A stretch of 59,146 nt of DNA from NCBI GenBank assembly GCA_030998015.1, contig JARWMV010000093.1, positions 1 through 59,146 on the forward strand, read 5' to 3'. Within the stretch, counting starts at the first letter, position 1. The number at the start of each line of letters is the position of its first letter. The notes beneath the pieces are model-generated. The model was given only the letters and a program-made list of their open reading frames with translations, made no database searches and was not told the origin of the DNA. Shown piece after piece: positions 40,923 through 51,989 of the stretch. The DNA comes from Ceratorhiza oryzae-sativae. Its lineage: Eukaryota; Basidiomycota; Agaricomycetes; Cantharellales; Ceratobasidiaceae. Position numbers and translations under genes: made by a program.

Positions 40923-41473
40923 AGGCATATAGCAGTAAAATTTTATTAAAGTAGTTAACACAAAAAATTTGAATTTAGCATAAGCATCTTTAACATATGC
41001 GTTAAATATAAATAACCAATTTTTAATTTTATTAACGAATTCAACTATATTTGCTAAAATATTTTGCATTAGTTTGGACTATGTCTTTTTTCTCAATAGA
41101 TTAATGAAAAGGCGTAAAGCATTGGAATTAATGCACTTTTCTGTCTATTTTACAAAATTTTCACGTATAGTCTCTGAGGCTTTGATTTTTGTCATTAAAG
41201 CCTGCTAGTCGAAAGTTAATATCACAAATAAGAAATTTTCTTGCTGTTTGTAGACAACAAGGGATAATAATACCTCAGAATTTATAGCCTAACATGCCAT
41301 TTCACCTACAATGGAATGGCCAGCTACCCAGAGGTTTTTGACAATTGACCCCCCAAACAATGCAGCTACGCTGCATTGTTTGGGGGGGCAATTGCCCCCC
41401 AACATGCTGTAAGGCATTGGGGGTCAATTGTTCTAGCATATAGTGAAATTTTAATTAAGCCAGGTTATTTTAG

Positions 41474-41583
41474 ACCTAATAGACTAAAGATTAAAGTAGC
41501 AACAGGTGCTAAATAAAAAAGTACTTTATTTGCTTGTGCTGGTATAATTGTTTCTTTAAGCACTAATTTAGCCGCATCTGCGA
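41474..41583 (-). CDS. nad1: nad1 exon 2
   Basis: 110 nt encoding (F)ADAAKLVLKETIIPAQANKV... to ...IFSLLG, the nad1 loop and helix after QPF. Starts after a G and ends on T, as group I splicing predicts. It joins exon 1 as CCA T/TC GCA (PFA). Right-arm copy at 54137-54246. Confidence 0.92.
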
Positions 41584-41784
41584 CTTTTCTTGGGGAAAGG
41601 GGATTGATTTTAATGGTTTTTATATTGTGAATTGAGCATGACTGTAATAATAATATCCTTTGAATGGTTTTTTCGTATCTAGATTTCTGCCAAGTGTTCT
41701 TGCAGAAATGTGCGTTACCTTTGCAGCCATTCGGATACTTCGAAAAGGGCCCCCACTCACAAGTGTAAAATTAGTTGCATCATA

Positions 41785-41947
41785 CCCCCGCTTATCGGCT
41801 GAAATCTTAGGTGTAACCCAAGATTTCAGCCGATAAGCGGAGGGTCAACGACCCGTGGGTATGGTTATCGAGGCCGCGTTCGCGGCGAGCCGCGCGCACG
41901 CCAGGGCCGCCTTGGCTTAAGCCAAGGCGTTCGCAGGCGTGCACGGG
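41785..41947 (+). mobile_element. A element with TCATA duplication
   Basis: TCATA at 41780-41784 and 41948-41952. Removing it and one pentamer joins VYD/ATNFTLV in frame. Confidence 0.92.
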
Positions 41948-42438
41948 TCATATACATAAATTTTAGTTCCAGCTTTTTCAGCTGCTCCCCAATGATTGCA
42001 ATGCGCGCCACAAGACTTGTGGCGCTCATTGCATAAGGTAATGGCCCCCCCCCAATACGTTTGTGACGCATTGGGAGGCCATTGCCTTATTGGGGGTCAC
42101 CTGCAATATCTAAAGCTCGGATTCCGGGACCTTTACCATAAAATGGATTATTTATTCCCAGTTTTGAAATACTTTTTCGAACTCGAGTGGCTTCAGAATC
42201 TTTTCGACCCTGTAAGCTAGAACTAATCTTTGCTCGAGTTAATGCCGATAAAATACCTGGAACTCGTGGATCCGATGATGCAATCATTAAAATATTAAGG
42301 AGCGGTTTGAAGTTAGATAAATACCAATTTTCTCGGTCATTTAGCTGTTCTCGGGTACAAGTTTCTACTACTGACCCCCAAACATGTGCAGCTACGCTGC
42401 ATTGTTTGGTGGGCAGCAACCCCCCGATATTGTAATGC

Positions 42439-42610
42439 CCGCCGGCGTTAGAGGGAATCCTAAAGATTCCCTCGTAGAAAATGACGACCGTTCGTCATTT
42501 TCAGCCGGCGGCTAAATATCGATATTATGCCGCGCACTAGCAATCGCAAACGGTTGCGATTGCTCACGTTGGTTGGTGGGACAAGTCCCACCAGCAACTA
42601 ACGCGCGCGG
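42439..42610 (+). mobile_element. B element, 172 bp
   Basis: Sits inside a larger hairpin: 'cccccgatattg' before and 'caatgtcggggg' after can pair across it. The same arrangement is found at 3624-3795. Confidence 0.9.
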
Positions 42611-42702
42611 CAATGTCGGGGGTCTACAGTGATTGAAAATAAAGACCAACCAAATACTTTAAGAAATATACCCAAGAAGTTGTTTTGTTTGGGTCCATTG
42701 TG

Positions 42703-42977
42703 GGCAGCCGCATAGCGCGCTGCTGGGCAGCCGCATAGCGCGCTGCTGGGCAGCCGCATAGCGCGCTGCTGGGCAGCCGCATAGCGCGCTGCTGGGCAGC
42801 CGCATAGCGCGCTGCTGGGCAGCCGCATAGCGCGCTGCTGGGCAGCCGCATAGCGCGCTGCTGGGCAGCCGCATAGCGCGCTGCTGGGCAGCCGCATAGC
42901 GCGCTGCTGGGCAGCCGCATAGCGCGCTGCTGGGCAGCCGCATAGCGCGCTGCTGGGCAGCCGCATAGCGCGCTGCA
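42703..42977 (-). repeat. Tandem array, 23-bp unit, about 12 copies
   Basis: Unit 'gggcagccgcatagcgcgctgct' as minus-strand inverse; each unit contains a self-complementary GCAGC...GCTGC stem. All copies in this arm are identical. Single or double copies of the same hairpin occur at 9751, 10739, 32363 and 38285. It lies inside the GIY-YIG gene. Confidence 0.96.
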
Positions 42978-43106
42978 AAAATGATATTTGAATCGGGCCC
43001 CTAAATCAACACTAGAACCATAGTAGCTAAATAACCGGAATGGTAGAAACGTGATTTTGTAAATACCGCTAACTCCATTCCAGGCTTTTCGGAAAGAAAG
43101 AATATT

Positions 43107-43538
43107 ACCCGTGCACGCCTGCGAACGCCTTGGCTTGCCAAGGCGGCCCTGGCGTGCGCGCGGCTCGCCGCGAACGCGGCCTCGTTAACAATGCCCACGG
43201 GTCGTTGACCCTCCGCTTTATTACCCCTGCCAAGACGTGCGCTAAAGCGCAGTTCTCTAGGCAGGGCGGCTGAAATCTTGGGTTACACCTAAGATTTTAG
43301 CCGATAGAGCGGGGGCCCGCGCGCGTTAGTTGCTGGTGGGACTTGTCCCACCAACCAACGTGAGCAATCGCAACCGTTTGCGATTGCTAGTGCGCGGCAT
43401 AATATCGATATTTAGCCGCCGGCTGAAAATGACGAACGGTCGTCATTTTCTACGAGGGAATCTTTATGGGAGGTAGCCTGGACCATGAGACTCATGGTCA
43501 AGGCTACCTCATCTGAGGATTCCCTCTAACGCCGGCGG
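43107..43538 (-). mobile_element. Short A + B (222-bp form) composite
   Basis: A at 43107-43316 and B at 43317-43538 abut. Together they interrupt the GIY-YIG gene ahead of its catalytic domain. Confidence 0.88.
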
Positions 43539-44320
43539 AGGTACATCTTGACAATGATCAAGGGCTATATGTTTTTTAAATCGCTCAATCTTAGGCCAAG
43601 ACATATATCGAATTATCTGGCGATATATAAATCCTGGTTCCTTACAAACAAGGAGATTGAAAGCAAGATAAGTATTTTCAATAGAATCTAAATGCACAAT
43701 TGTGTAAATAATAAAATTTAATAATAAAATTAATGCGACTTTCCCTTAAGAAATAGATCATATCAATAATATTAGTTATACCCAACTTACCGGGTTCTTT
43801 GTTATTTAAGCAGCTGGAAGCTAGATAACTTATTTCAGTAGTATTACAATACACAAGGCACTAGATTTTAGGGATCACTTTAAAGTTCCCTCGCTAATCC
43901 GCCCCGCCAATCGGTTTTGACCAACCGCTTGCTCAATTTGTGAAATTAGTCCATTTCAATTTTCCCTAACCCTATCCGTAGGGCGTGACATCCTAAAAAT
44001 GTACGCTGGAGGGGAGGGGAAAAAATTTAATATAACTACAGCCCAATTTTGTGTAACATCATAACAGGCATAAGGTTTTTTAGTAAACTTTGCATTTTAG
44101 GTAAGCTTCGTTTGGGTATTTTGATTCTATAACTATCTCTTTCTTTGTAAACATAACTCTCTAAATTCCAGTTGGCATTTAAAGTATTAGATAATAGAGT
44201 TACTTCTTCGTAACTAAATGAGTCAGTACAAAGAATAACCAATGACCCCCCAAACTGATGCAGCTATGCTGCATTGTTTGGGGGGGTAATGGCTCGGAGG
44301 CCATTGAGTGTGTTTTTTGA

Positions 44321-44514
44321 CCCGTGCACGCCTGCGAACGCCCTGGCTTAAGCCAAGCAAGCTTGGCTCATATTGACCTTAAGGTCAATAATCAAGCCAA
44401 GGCGGCCCTGGCGTGCGCGCGGCTCGCCGCGAACGCGGCCTCGATAACCAAACCCCTCGGGTCAACAGCATGTATTTATATATAAATACAATGCTGGATG
44501 ACCCTAAGCGGGGG
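44321..44514 (-). mobile_element. A element with TTTGA duplication
   Basis: TTTGA at 44316-44320 and 44515-44519, right after the second endonuclease motif (EDGSFQ). Confidence 0.92.
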
Positions 44515-44770
44515 TTTGAAAAGATCCATCTTCAGCAATTAAGTGAGCCAAACCTCTAGGTGTTAGCAGATTTGCAATATTTAATGGTATTACTTTTTTA
44601 CCCTCATGGTAAAATAGGTTATATAAATAATTAAAACAAGGCAAGGAATAGGTAGTAAATACAATTCGAGTATAAACTTTACCGGTTCTGGTATCCGGTT
44701 GTCTATCATAGATTTTGGGGGTTGAACTACAATAGCTTTCAAATAATTCAAATAAATAGAATAAATAGTC

Positions 44771-44942
44771 CCGCGCGCGTTAGTTGCTGGTGGGACTTGT
44801 CCCACCAACCAACGTGAGCAATCGCAACCGTTTGCGATTGCTAGTGCGCGGCATAATATCGATATTTAGCCGCCGGCTGAAAATGACGAACGGTCGTCAT
44901 TTTCTACGAGGGAATCTTTAGGATTCCCTCTAACGCCGGCGG
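44771..44942 (-). mobile_element. B element, 172 bp, in an endonuclease frame
   Basis: Flanks AGTC and GACT are inverse. Same relative position in the protein as the B at 5513-5684. Confidence 0.92.
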
Positions 44943-45921
44943 GACTTACTCCTTGTTCGAAATATAAAGTTACATTTCCCGTTTGATAACGGTCTCGACA
45001 GTGTAAATCACCCAAAAGGCAGCCAACTAGAATTTCTTTCAAATTTTCTGCCAGTTCAAAACTATTTCTTTCCGCTTGACTCAATCGCCGTTTTGGTTTT
45101 TGTGCAGAGTTTTCTTCGGGTTTTGTAGGCACTACAAAAGACAGCACTAACAATGGACTACAATTAATGTCACCCAATCCTGCAATTACAGAGTAAAAAA
45201 AATTGTTGAGATGTTCACAAAAGTAAGCTGATTCAATTTCAAAAGAGCAAATATTTATTACCCGTGCACGCCTGCGAACGCCTTGGCTTGCCAAGGCGGC
45301 CCTGGCGTGCGCGCGGCTCGCCGCGAACGCGGCCTCGTTAACAATGCCCACGGGTCGTTGACCCTCCGCTTTAGCGGCTGAAATCTTGGGTTACACCTAA
45401 GATTTTAGCCGATAGAGCGGGGGCATTATATTAAGAACAATAAATAAAAAGGCGGCAGCGGCATTCCTCAAGAAATAGATCATATCATCATACTATAATA
45501 TGCCAGGCTTGGTAACGCATTGGGAGGCCAGTAGACCCTGCCGGCGGCAAGAATTTATTAAGGGAAACCCGACCGGAAACTAGGGTCCCCACCATACTTG
45601 AAAGTATGCAGAACGTGTGATCGTTGAAGGGAGTTGAACTCTTACTTGCTGATTGTGCCTAAAAACTTAATTGTCACTCTACTGACCCCCAAACATGTGC
45701 AGCTACGCTGCATTGTTTGAGGGGCAGTAGCCCCCCAATAATGCGCAATTATTGGGGGTCTACGAGTATAAATTTTTAATTGACGGTTCCCAGCATATAG
45801 TTCTGTTTTCAATTATCTCTGCCCCAAATGATTCTGTCTAAGGTAAGAGGGTATTCACCATGGTGAATACCCTAGGGACGCACCGCGACGCATCCATGAG
45901 ATAATGCCACTCGCTAGGCAA

Positions 45922-46081
45922 ATGGTTGAGCTATACCATAGATACCAACAGTATCTGGACCTACTCTTCTTTGCATGGCCGCTAATACTTTTCTTTCTAT
46001 TATGGTCATGAAAGCAACACCTAATAACATAGGTACAAGAACAATAAGGACGTTTAAAAAATTAAATCCTGTGGATGACAT
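45922..46081 (-). CDS. nad1: nad1 exon 1 (N-terminus of NADH dehydrogenase subunit 1)
   Basis: Subunit 1 of complex I forms part of the quinone-binding site in the inner membrane. ATG at 46081. [21 protein letters not shown] (first membrane helix), then [21 protein letters not shown], the most conserved nad1 signature, [10 protein letters not shown] and PF. The exon ends on T at 45922. Four exons of 160, 110, 360 and 360 nt give 990 nt, 329 residues plus stop, the usual nad1 length. All junctions obey the T-before, G-before-exon rule of group I introns. The right-arm copy has lost one A in CAACCA (near 49815), which breaks its frame. Confidence 0.95.
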
Positions 46082-47799
46082 TGATTTGTAAAATTGTAAA
46101 TATTTATAAGACTTACATTTTAAAGGTATATCATATTACAGAATCATGCTATATTTTTAATTCAGGCATCTACCTGAAAAACATGTTTTCCAGGATGCTG
46201 AACTTAGGATCCCGTGGGGCGCCACAAATAAATGATAGAATGACTTGATAATATAATCACATCCTCTATGAATATTAAACTTATGTAGTTATTCTATTTT
46301 CTTATTTCTTAGGGAAATCCCCCGCGCCGGTAAGGACTTTCCATGTCGTGCATTGTATTGCCACAAGCCCCGACAGGGGCAGCCAAAAACCATTTTGGGA
46401 GTACTGCAGCGGAGCTGCAGTATCTTTGTTTCACTAAATTTTCCTTAGGACTGGCGATTGGATTTCCAACCCCCGATTTGCGCATCATGATGCGCAAATC
46501 GGACTCTTCCCGTCCTCGGTTGGGTTAGGCGTTCACTGATCGGTCATCGAAGATGTCCGGCAGAGACGCACCCAAACTGAAAGGGAAACTAATCCGTCGC
46601 GCTGGGACGCCCGAATGGATGTCCCTTGGGCCCGTAGGGCCCAAAACCACCCCCAAACAATGCAGCGTAGCTGCACATGTTTGGGGGTGTTTTTGGAAAT
46701 CACATTTCGGGCGTCCCCAGCGCGGCCGGCTCGAGGGTCTTAAAGAAACCGTCGCGGCCGGCTCGCCGAGAATCGATGATTTGCGAAGGCAAATCTACAT
46801 CGATTCTCGAGGGTTAGTTTTTAGGTTAGGGTCGGGAATAATTCGCTAGCCCATGGGGAACTAGGTCGCCAGCTCTTTGGACACATACAAAAAGGTTTAG
46901 AAAGATTTTCGATACATAGCCTAATAACATAAGACGAAACCTAGGGCCTTTTCTTCAATTATTATAATTAGGGGAATACCTCTAATATATTGTTATACAA
47001 ATAACAATACTAGTGGGACACCATAATTAGAAATTTATTTGTTTTGTGTACTATCGAAATCAAATGAACTAAACCCAACACGTGTTGGAGTATACCTGGG
47101 GCATGTCTTCCAGTTGGAGACTAGTAGGAAGCCCAGGGGTAACTGGGCGCCCCACCCAACAGGGCGAATGCCATAATTCGATTCCACAGTAGACCCCCAA
47201 TGATTGCAATGGCCCTCCCAATACGTTGGCCCGTAGGGCGTGCCTTACAGGCTTGGTAACGCATTGGGAGGTCATTGCATTATTGGGGGGCTACTGCCCC
47301 CCAAACAATGCAGCGTAGCTGCACATGTTTGGGGGTCAGTAGTAATATTTTAAGAAAAGGGTAAGTAAGTGGAGTATGGTTGAAATGTTAAATTATGGGG
47401 TCCCTGTAGAAGTATATCTTCTAATGAGATTCTCCTAAACTAAAGCAGCTCCGATCGTCCATTTTATGGACTTCTTCATACGGAAGATTGAAGCTGCGTG
47501 ATCTTAGGGGAGGGGTTTGTTGGAAATTCATTTTTTTTTTTGACTAAAAATGATTAATATTGACTAATATTAATTAATATTAAGGAAGTCTGCCATAACT
47601 CCCAATCAAAGAAAGAAACAATACTCTAAACATTAAAGACCTATTTTATATCGCATCATCGGTTTAGTGCGCCCCTGCCGGACATCTTCGATGACCGAGC
47701 AGGGAACGCGCGGAGGCATTATAGGTGATAACCATTTTGTAGTTCAGGTATGGACTTAGAAGAAATTCGTATTCTAAAATTACCATTGTTTTTACTGAT
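46082..47799. other. Upstream region of nad1
   Basis: AT-rich leader up to about 46310, then GC hairpins ('ttgcgcatcatgatgcgcaa' at about 46479-46498, 'ctgcagcggagctgcag' at about 46404-46420), a D hairpin with ccaaaaccac/gtgtttttgg arms (46648-46700), CTCGAGAATCGATG pieces (about 46767-46812), AT-rich modules at 46950-47035 and 47391-47445, and D hairpins (about 47192-47342). No gene seen. The promoter of nad1 probably lies here but I cannot place it. Confidence 0.55.
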
Positions 47800-47945
47800 G
47801 GAACATTCCGTCGCGCTGGGGACGCCCGAAATGGTGTTGGCCAAAACCACCCCCAAACAATGTGCAGCAACTGCATGTTTGGGGTGGTTTTGGCCAAGCC
47901 ACGGGCATCCATTCGGGCGTCCCCAGCGCGACGGAATGTTCCATC
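47800..47945. repeat. Turn-around point of inverted repeat 2
   Basis: The axis is at about 47869, in the loop tgcag-caa-ctgca of a D-type hairpin (ccaaaaccacccccaaaca... and its inverse). As at the first axis, the switch falls in the loop of a mini-element hairpin. Confidence 0.9.
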
Positions 47946-49660
47946 AGTAAAAACAATGGTAATTTTAGAATACGAATTTCTTCTAAGTCCATACCTGAAC
48001 TACAAAATGGTTATCACCTATAATGCCTCCGCGCGTTCCCTGCTCGGTCATCGAAGATGTCCGGCAGGGGCGCACTAAACCGATGATGCGATATAAAATA
48101 GGTCTTTAATGTTTAGAGTATTGTTTCTTTCTTTGATTGGGTTATGGCAGACTTCCTTAATATTAATTAATATTAGTCAATATTAATCATTTTTAGTCAA
48201 AAAAAAAAAATGAATTTCCAACAAACCCCTCCCCTAAGATCACGCAGCTTCAATCTTCCGTATGAAGAAGTCCATAAAATGGACGATCGGAGCTGCTTTA
48301 GTTTAGGAGAATCTCATTAGAAGATATACATCTACAGGGACCCCATAATTTAACATTTCAACCATACTCCACTTACTTACCCTTTTCTTAAAATATTACT
48401 ACTGACCCCCAAACATGTGCAGCTACGCTGCATTGTTTGGGGGGCAGTAGCCCCCCAATAATGCAATGACCTCCCAATGCGTTACCAAGCCTGTAAGGCA
48501 CGCCCTACGGGCCAACGTATTGGGAGGGCCATTGCAATCATTGGGGGTCTACTGTGGAATCGAATTATGGCATTCGCCCTGTTGGGTGGGGCGCCCAGTT
48601 ACCCCTGGGCTTCCTACTAGTCTCCAACTGGAAGACATGCCCCAGGTATACTCCAACACGTGTTGGGTTTAGTTCATTTGATTTCGATAGTACACAAAAC
48701 AAATAAATTTCTAATTATGGTGTCCCACTAGTATTGTTATTTGTATAACAATATATTAGAGGTATTCCCCTAAATATAATAATTGAAGAAAAGGCCCTAG
48801 GTTTCGTCTTATGTTATTAGGCTATGTATCGAAAATCTTTCTAAACCTTTTTGTATGTGTCCAAAGAGCTGGCGACCTAGTTTCCCCATGGGGCTAGCGA
48901 ATTATTCCCGACCCTAACCTAAAAACTAACCCTCGAGAATCGATGTAGATTTGCCTTCGCAAATCATCGATTCTCGGCGAGCCGGCCGCGACGGTTTCTT
49001 TAAGACCCTCGAGCCGGCCGCGCTGGGGACGCCCGAAATGTGATTTCCAAAAAACACCCCAAACATGTGCAGCTACGCTGCATTGTTTGGGGTGGTTTTG
49101 GGCCCTACGGGCCCAAGGGACATCCATTCGGGCGTCCCAGCGCGACGGATTAGTTTCCCTTTCAGTTTGGGTGCGTCTCTGCCGGACATCTTCGATGACC
49201 GATCAGTGAACGCCTAACCCAACCGAGGACGGGAAGAGTCCGATTTGCGCATCATGATGCGCAAATCGGGGGTTGGAAATCCAATCGCCAGTCCTAAGGA
49301 AAATTTAGTGAAACAAAGATACTGCAGCTCCGCTGCAGTACTCCCAAAATGGTTTTTGGCTGCCCCTGTCGGGGCTTGTGGCAAACAATGCACGACATGG
49401 AAAGTCCTTACCGGCGCGGGGGATTTCCCTAAGAAATAAGAAAATAGAATAACTACATAAGTTTAATATTCATAGAGGATGTGATTATATTATCAAGTCA
49501 TTCTATCATTTATTTGTGGCGCCCCACGGGATCCTAAGTTCAGCATCCTGGAAAACATGTTTTTCAGGTAGATGCCTGAATTAAAAAATATAGCATGATT
49601 CTGTAATATGATATACCTTTAAAATGTAAGTCTTATAAATATTTACAATTTTACAAATCA

Positions 49661-49819
49661 ATGTCATCCACAGGATTTAATTTTTTAAACGTCCTTATTG
49701 TTCTTGTACCTATGTTATTAGGTGTTGCTTTCATGACCATAATAGAAAGAAAAGTATTAGCGGCCATGCAAAGAAGAGTAGGTCCAGATACTGTTGGTAT
49801 CTATGGTATAGCTCACCAT
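49661..49819 (+). pseudogene. nad1: nad1 exon 1, inverted copy with frameshift
   Basis: Same as 45922-46081 except for a missing A near 49815 that shifts the frame just before the splice site. Confidence 0.88.
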
Positions 49820-50479
49820 TTGCCTAGCGAGTGGCATTATCTCATGGATGCGTCGCGGTGCGTCCCTAGGGTATTCACCATGGTGAATACCCTCTTACCT
49901 TAGACAGAATCATTTGGGGCAGAGATAATTGAAAACAGAACTATATGCTGGGAACCGTCAATTAAAAATTTATACTCGTAGACCCCCAATAATTGCGCAT
50001 TATTGGGGGCTACTGCCCCTCAAACAATGCAGCGTAGCTGCACATGTTTGGGGGCAGTAGAGTGACAATTAAGTTTTTAGGCACAATCAGCAAGTAAGAG
50101 TTCAACTCCCTTCAACGATCACACGTTCTGCATACTTTCAAGTATGGTGGGGACCCTAGTTTCCGGTCGGGTTTCCCTTAATAAATTCTTGCCGCCGGCA
50201 GGGTCTACTGGCCTCCCAATGCGTTACCAAGCCTGGCATATTATAGTATGATGATATGATCTATTTCTTGAGGAATGCCGCTGCCGCCTTTTTATTTATT
50301 GTTCTTAATATAATGCCCCCGCTCTAATCGGCTAAAATCTTAGGTGTAACCCAAGATTTCAGCCGCTAAAGCGGAGGGTCAACGACCCGTGGGCATTGTT
50401 AACGAGGCCGCGTTCGCGGCGAGCCGCGCGCACGCCAGGGCCGCCTTGGCAAGCCAAGGCGTTCGCAGGCGTGCACGGG

Positions 50480-51700
50480 TAATAAATATTTGCTCTTTTG
50501 AAATTGAATCAGCTTACTTTTGTGAACATCTCAACAATTTTTTTACTCTGTAATTGCAGGATTGGGTGACATTAATTGTAGTCCATTGTTAGTGCTGTCT
50601 TTTGTAGTGCCTACAAAACCCGAAGAAAACTCTGCACAAAAACCAAAACGGCGATTGAGTCAAGCGGAAAGAAATAGTTTTGAACTGGCAGAAAATTTGA
50701 AAGAAATTCTAGTTGGCTGCCTTTTGGGTGATTTACACTGTCGAGACCGTTATCAAACGGGAAATGTAACTTTATATTTCGAACAAGGAGTAAGTCCCGC
50801 CGGCGTTAGAGGGAATCCTAAAGATTCCCTCGTAGAAAATGACGACCGTTCGTCATTTTCAGCCGGCGGCTAAATATCGATATTATGCCGCGCACTAGCA
50901 ATCGCAAACGGTTGCGATTGCTCACGTTGGTTGGTGGGACAAGTCCCACCAGCAACTAACGCGCGCGGGACTATTTATTCTATTTATTTGAATTATTTGA
51001 AAGCTATTGTAGTTCAACCCCCAAAATCTATGATAGACAACCGGATACCAGAACCGGTAAAGTTTATACTCGAATTGTATTTACTACCTATTCCTTGCCT
51101 TGTTTTAATTATTTATATAACCTATTTTACCATGAGGGTAAAAAAGTAATACCATTAAATATTGCAAATCTGCTAACACCTAGAGGTTTGGCTCACTTAA
51201 TTGCTGAAGATGGATCTTTTCAAACCCCCGCTTAGGGTCATCCACATTGTATTTATATATAAATACATGCTGTTGACCCGAGGGTTTGGTTATCGAGGCC
51301 GCGTTCGCGGCGAGCCGCGCGCACGCCAGGGCCGCCTTGGCTTGATTATTGACCTTAAGGTCAATATGAGCCAAGCTTGCTTGGCTTAAGCCAGGGCGTT
51401 CGCAGGCGTGCACGGGTCAAAAAACACACTCAATGGCCTCCGAGCCATTACCCCCCCCAAACAATGCAGCATAGCTGCATCAGTTTGGGGGGTCATTGGT
51501 TATATTTGTACTGACTCATTTAGTTACGAAGAAGTAACTCTATTATCTAATACTTTAAATGCCAACTGGAATTTAGAGAGTTATGTTTACAAAGAAAGAG
51601 ATAGTTATAGAATCAAAATACCCAAACGAAGCTTACCTAAAATGCAAAGTTTACTAAAAAACCTTATGCCTGTTATGATGTTACACAAAAGGGCTGTAGT
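50480..51700 (+). pseudogene. Inverted copy of the nad1 intron 1 LAGLIDADG gene
   Basis: Mirror of 44036-45420. Additional single-base losses, for example in the T run near 50537 and in the CTTTGT/ATTTGT block near 51507. Confidence 0.78.
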
Positions 51701-51989
51701 TATATTAAATTTTTTCCCCTCCCCTCCAGCGTACATTTTTAGGATGTCACGCCCTACGATAGGGTTAGGGAAAATTGAAATGGACTAATTTCACAAATTG
51801 AGCAAGCGGTTGGTCAAAACCGATTGGCGGGGCGGATTAGCGAGGGAACTTTAAAGTGATCCCTAAAATCTAGTGCCTTGTGTATTGTAATACTACTGAA
51901 ATAGTTATCTAGCTTCCAGCTGCTTAAATAACAAAGAACCCGGTAAGTTGGGTATAACTAATATTATTGATATGATCTATTTCTTAAGG

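Larger units (their letters stand above)
39781..41069 (-). pseudogene. LAGLIDADG_2-type endonuclease of nad1 intron 2, interrupted
   Basis: ATG at 41069; MQNILANIVEFVNKI... to LIKFYCYMP. Long B insert (40701-40922). Then SLRKYSTDSTDVKNS... to LTEYQ, an A insert (40410-40603, TTTGA on both sides), and KEVIFGTMLGDATAEKS (motif 1) with NTRLRFYMSN. The second motif region is LTPVGLAFLIMDDASF, followed by CTDSYSKEDVS and YRIRINKSSMPSL...KPHIIPSM. A third insert (B, 39559-39780) removes the usual final codons. Exact removal of B gives ATG CCT / AGT CTA, and removal of A plus one pentamer gives TAT CAA AAA GAA, both in frame. A hydrophobic-basic N-terminal extension of about 80 residues precedes motif 1. 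Confidence 0.85.
39519..41473 (-). other. nad1 intron 2 (group I) with LAGLIDADG gene
   Basis: Group I core on the minus strand at about 41080-41470: 'ctatatgctag' near the 5' end, then, after a D composite (about 41343-41430), the hairpin aggcttt/aaagcct. P7 strands 'agagactatacgtg' (about 41164-41177) and 'gacatagtcc' (about 41080-41089) pair GACTAT with ATAGTC. The endonuclease gene starts right after the second P7 strand. Confidence 0.82.
41620..43730 (-). pseudogene. GIY-YIG homing endonuclease of nad1 intron 1, interrupted
   Basis: Minus strand. An N-terminal piece HLDSIENTYLAFNLLV...HCQDVP (43697-43540) is cut by B (43317-43538) plus a short A (43107-43316). The catalytic part follows: NGVSGIYKITF and YYGSSVDLGARFKYHF (43080-42985), the GIY-YIG pair. 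A 23-bp tandem array (42703-42977) comes next, then NNFLGIFLKVFGWSLFSITV, B with hairpins (42439-42610), and CTREQLNDRENWYLSNFKP (C-terminal part of the fold). It continues ISKLGINNPFYGKG...RALDIA, a hairpin cluster (about 41985-42105), AAEKAGTKIYVYD, an A insert (41785-41947, TCATA on both sides), and NUMOD1-like IRMAAKVTHISARTLGR...GYYYYSHAQFTI, stop at 41620-41622. Confidence 0.83.
44036..45420 (-). pseudogene. LAGLIDADG_2-type endonuclease of nad1 intron 1, interrupted
   Basis: Minus strand, after a short A element (45258-45424). An N-terminal region rich in basic residues (KPKRRLSQAERNSFELAENL) leads to motif 1, KEILVGCLLGDLHCRDR, and then VTLYFEQGVS. B insert (44771-44942). Then DYLFYLFELFESYCSSTPK, the long middle to EGKKVIPLNI, and motif 2, LTPRGLAHLIAEDGSFQ. 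A insert (44321-44514, TTTGA on both sides), then KTHSM. A D insert (about 44240-44297) precedes VILCTDSFSYEEVTLLSNTLN, ending ...LMPVMMLHKIGL with stop at 44036-44038. Removing A plus one pentamer and D gives one frame. At the B site a few target codons appear lost compared with relatives (QSTIHKDYL type). Confidence 0.84.
41584..45921 (-). other. nad1 intron 1 (group I) with two endonuclease genes
   Basis: Over 4.3 kb. The 5' core is at about 45590-45915: 'ctatatgctgggaaccgtc', a D insert (about 45680-45765), then 'acaatcagcaagtaag' (Q-type) and 'cttcaacgatcacacg' (R-type). It carries first a LAGLIDADG gene (44036-45420) and then a GIY-YIG gene (41620-43730), so it may be a composite of two introns. 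A 300-base AT-rich stretch (about 43735-44035) without recognisable gene lies between them. Confidence 0.75.
36563..47867 (-). repeat. Left arm of giant inverted repeat 2 (at least 11.3 kb)
   Basis: Reverse complement of 47871-59146. Paired coordinates sum to 95742 near the axis and to about 95713 at the outer end, so the right arm has lost about 29 bases net. The true outer limit is unknown because the window ends inside the palindrome. Confidence 0.93.

Noticed and set aside
42703..42977. CRISPR-like array of 23-bp repeats
   Set aside because: The units are directly adjacent with no spacers, each is a self-complementary hairpin, and there are no cas genes. It is a simple tandem repeat.
45600..45670. 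Possible tRNA on the minus strand (gagttcaactccc resembles a T arm)
   Set aside because: No matching 5' acceptor. The segments 'acaatcagcaagtaag' and 'cttcaacgatcacacg' are better explained as group I intron core strands of nad1 intron 1.
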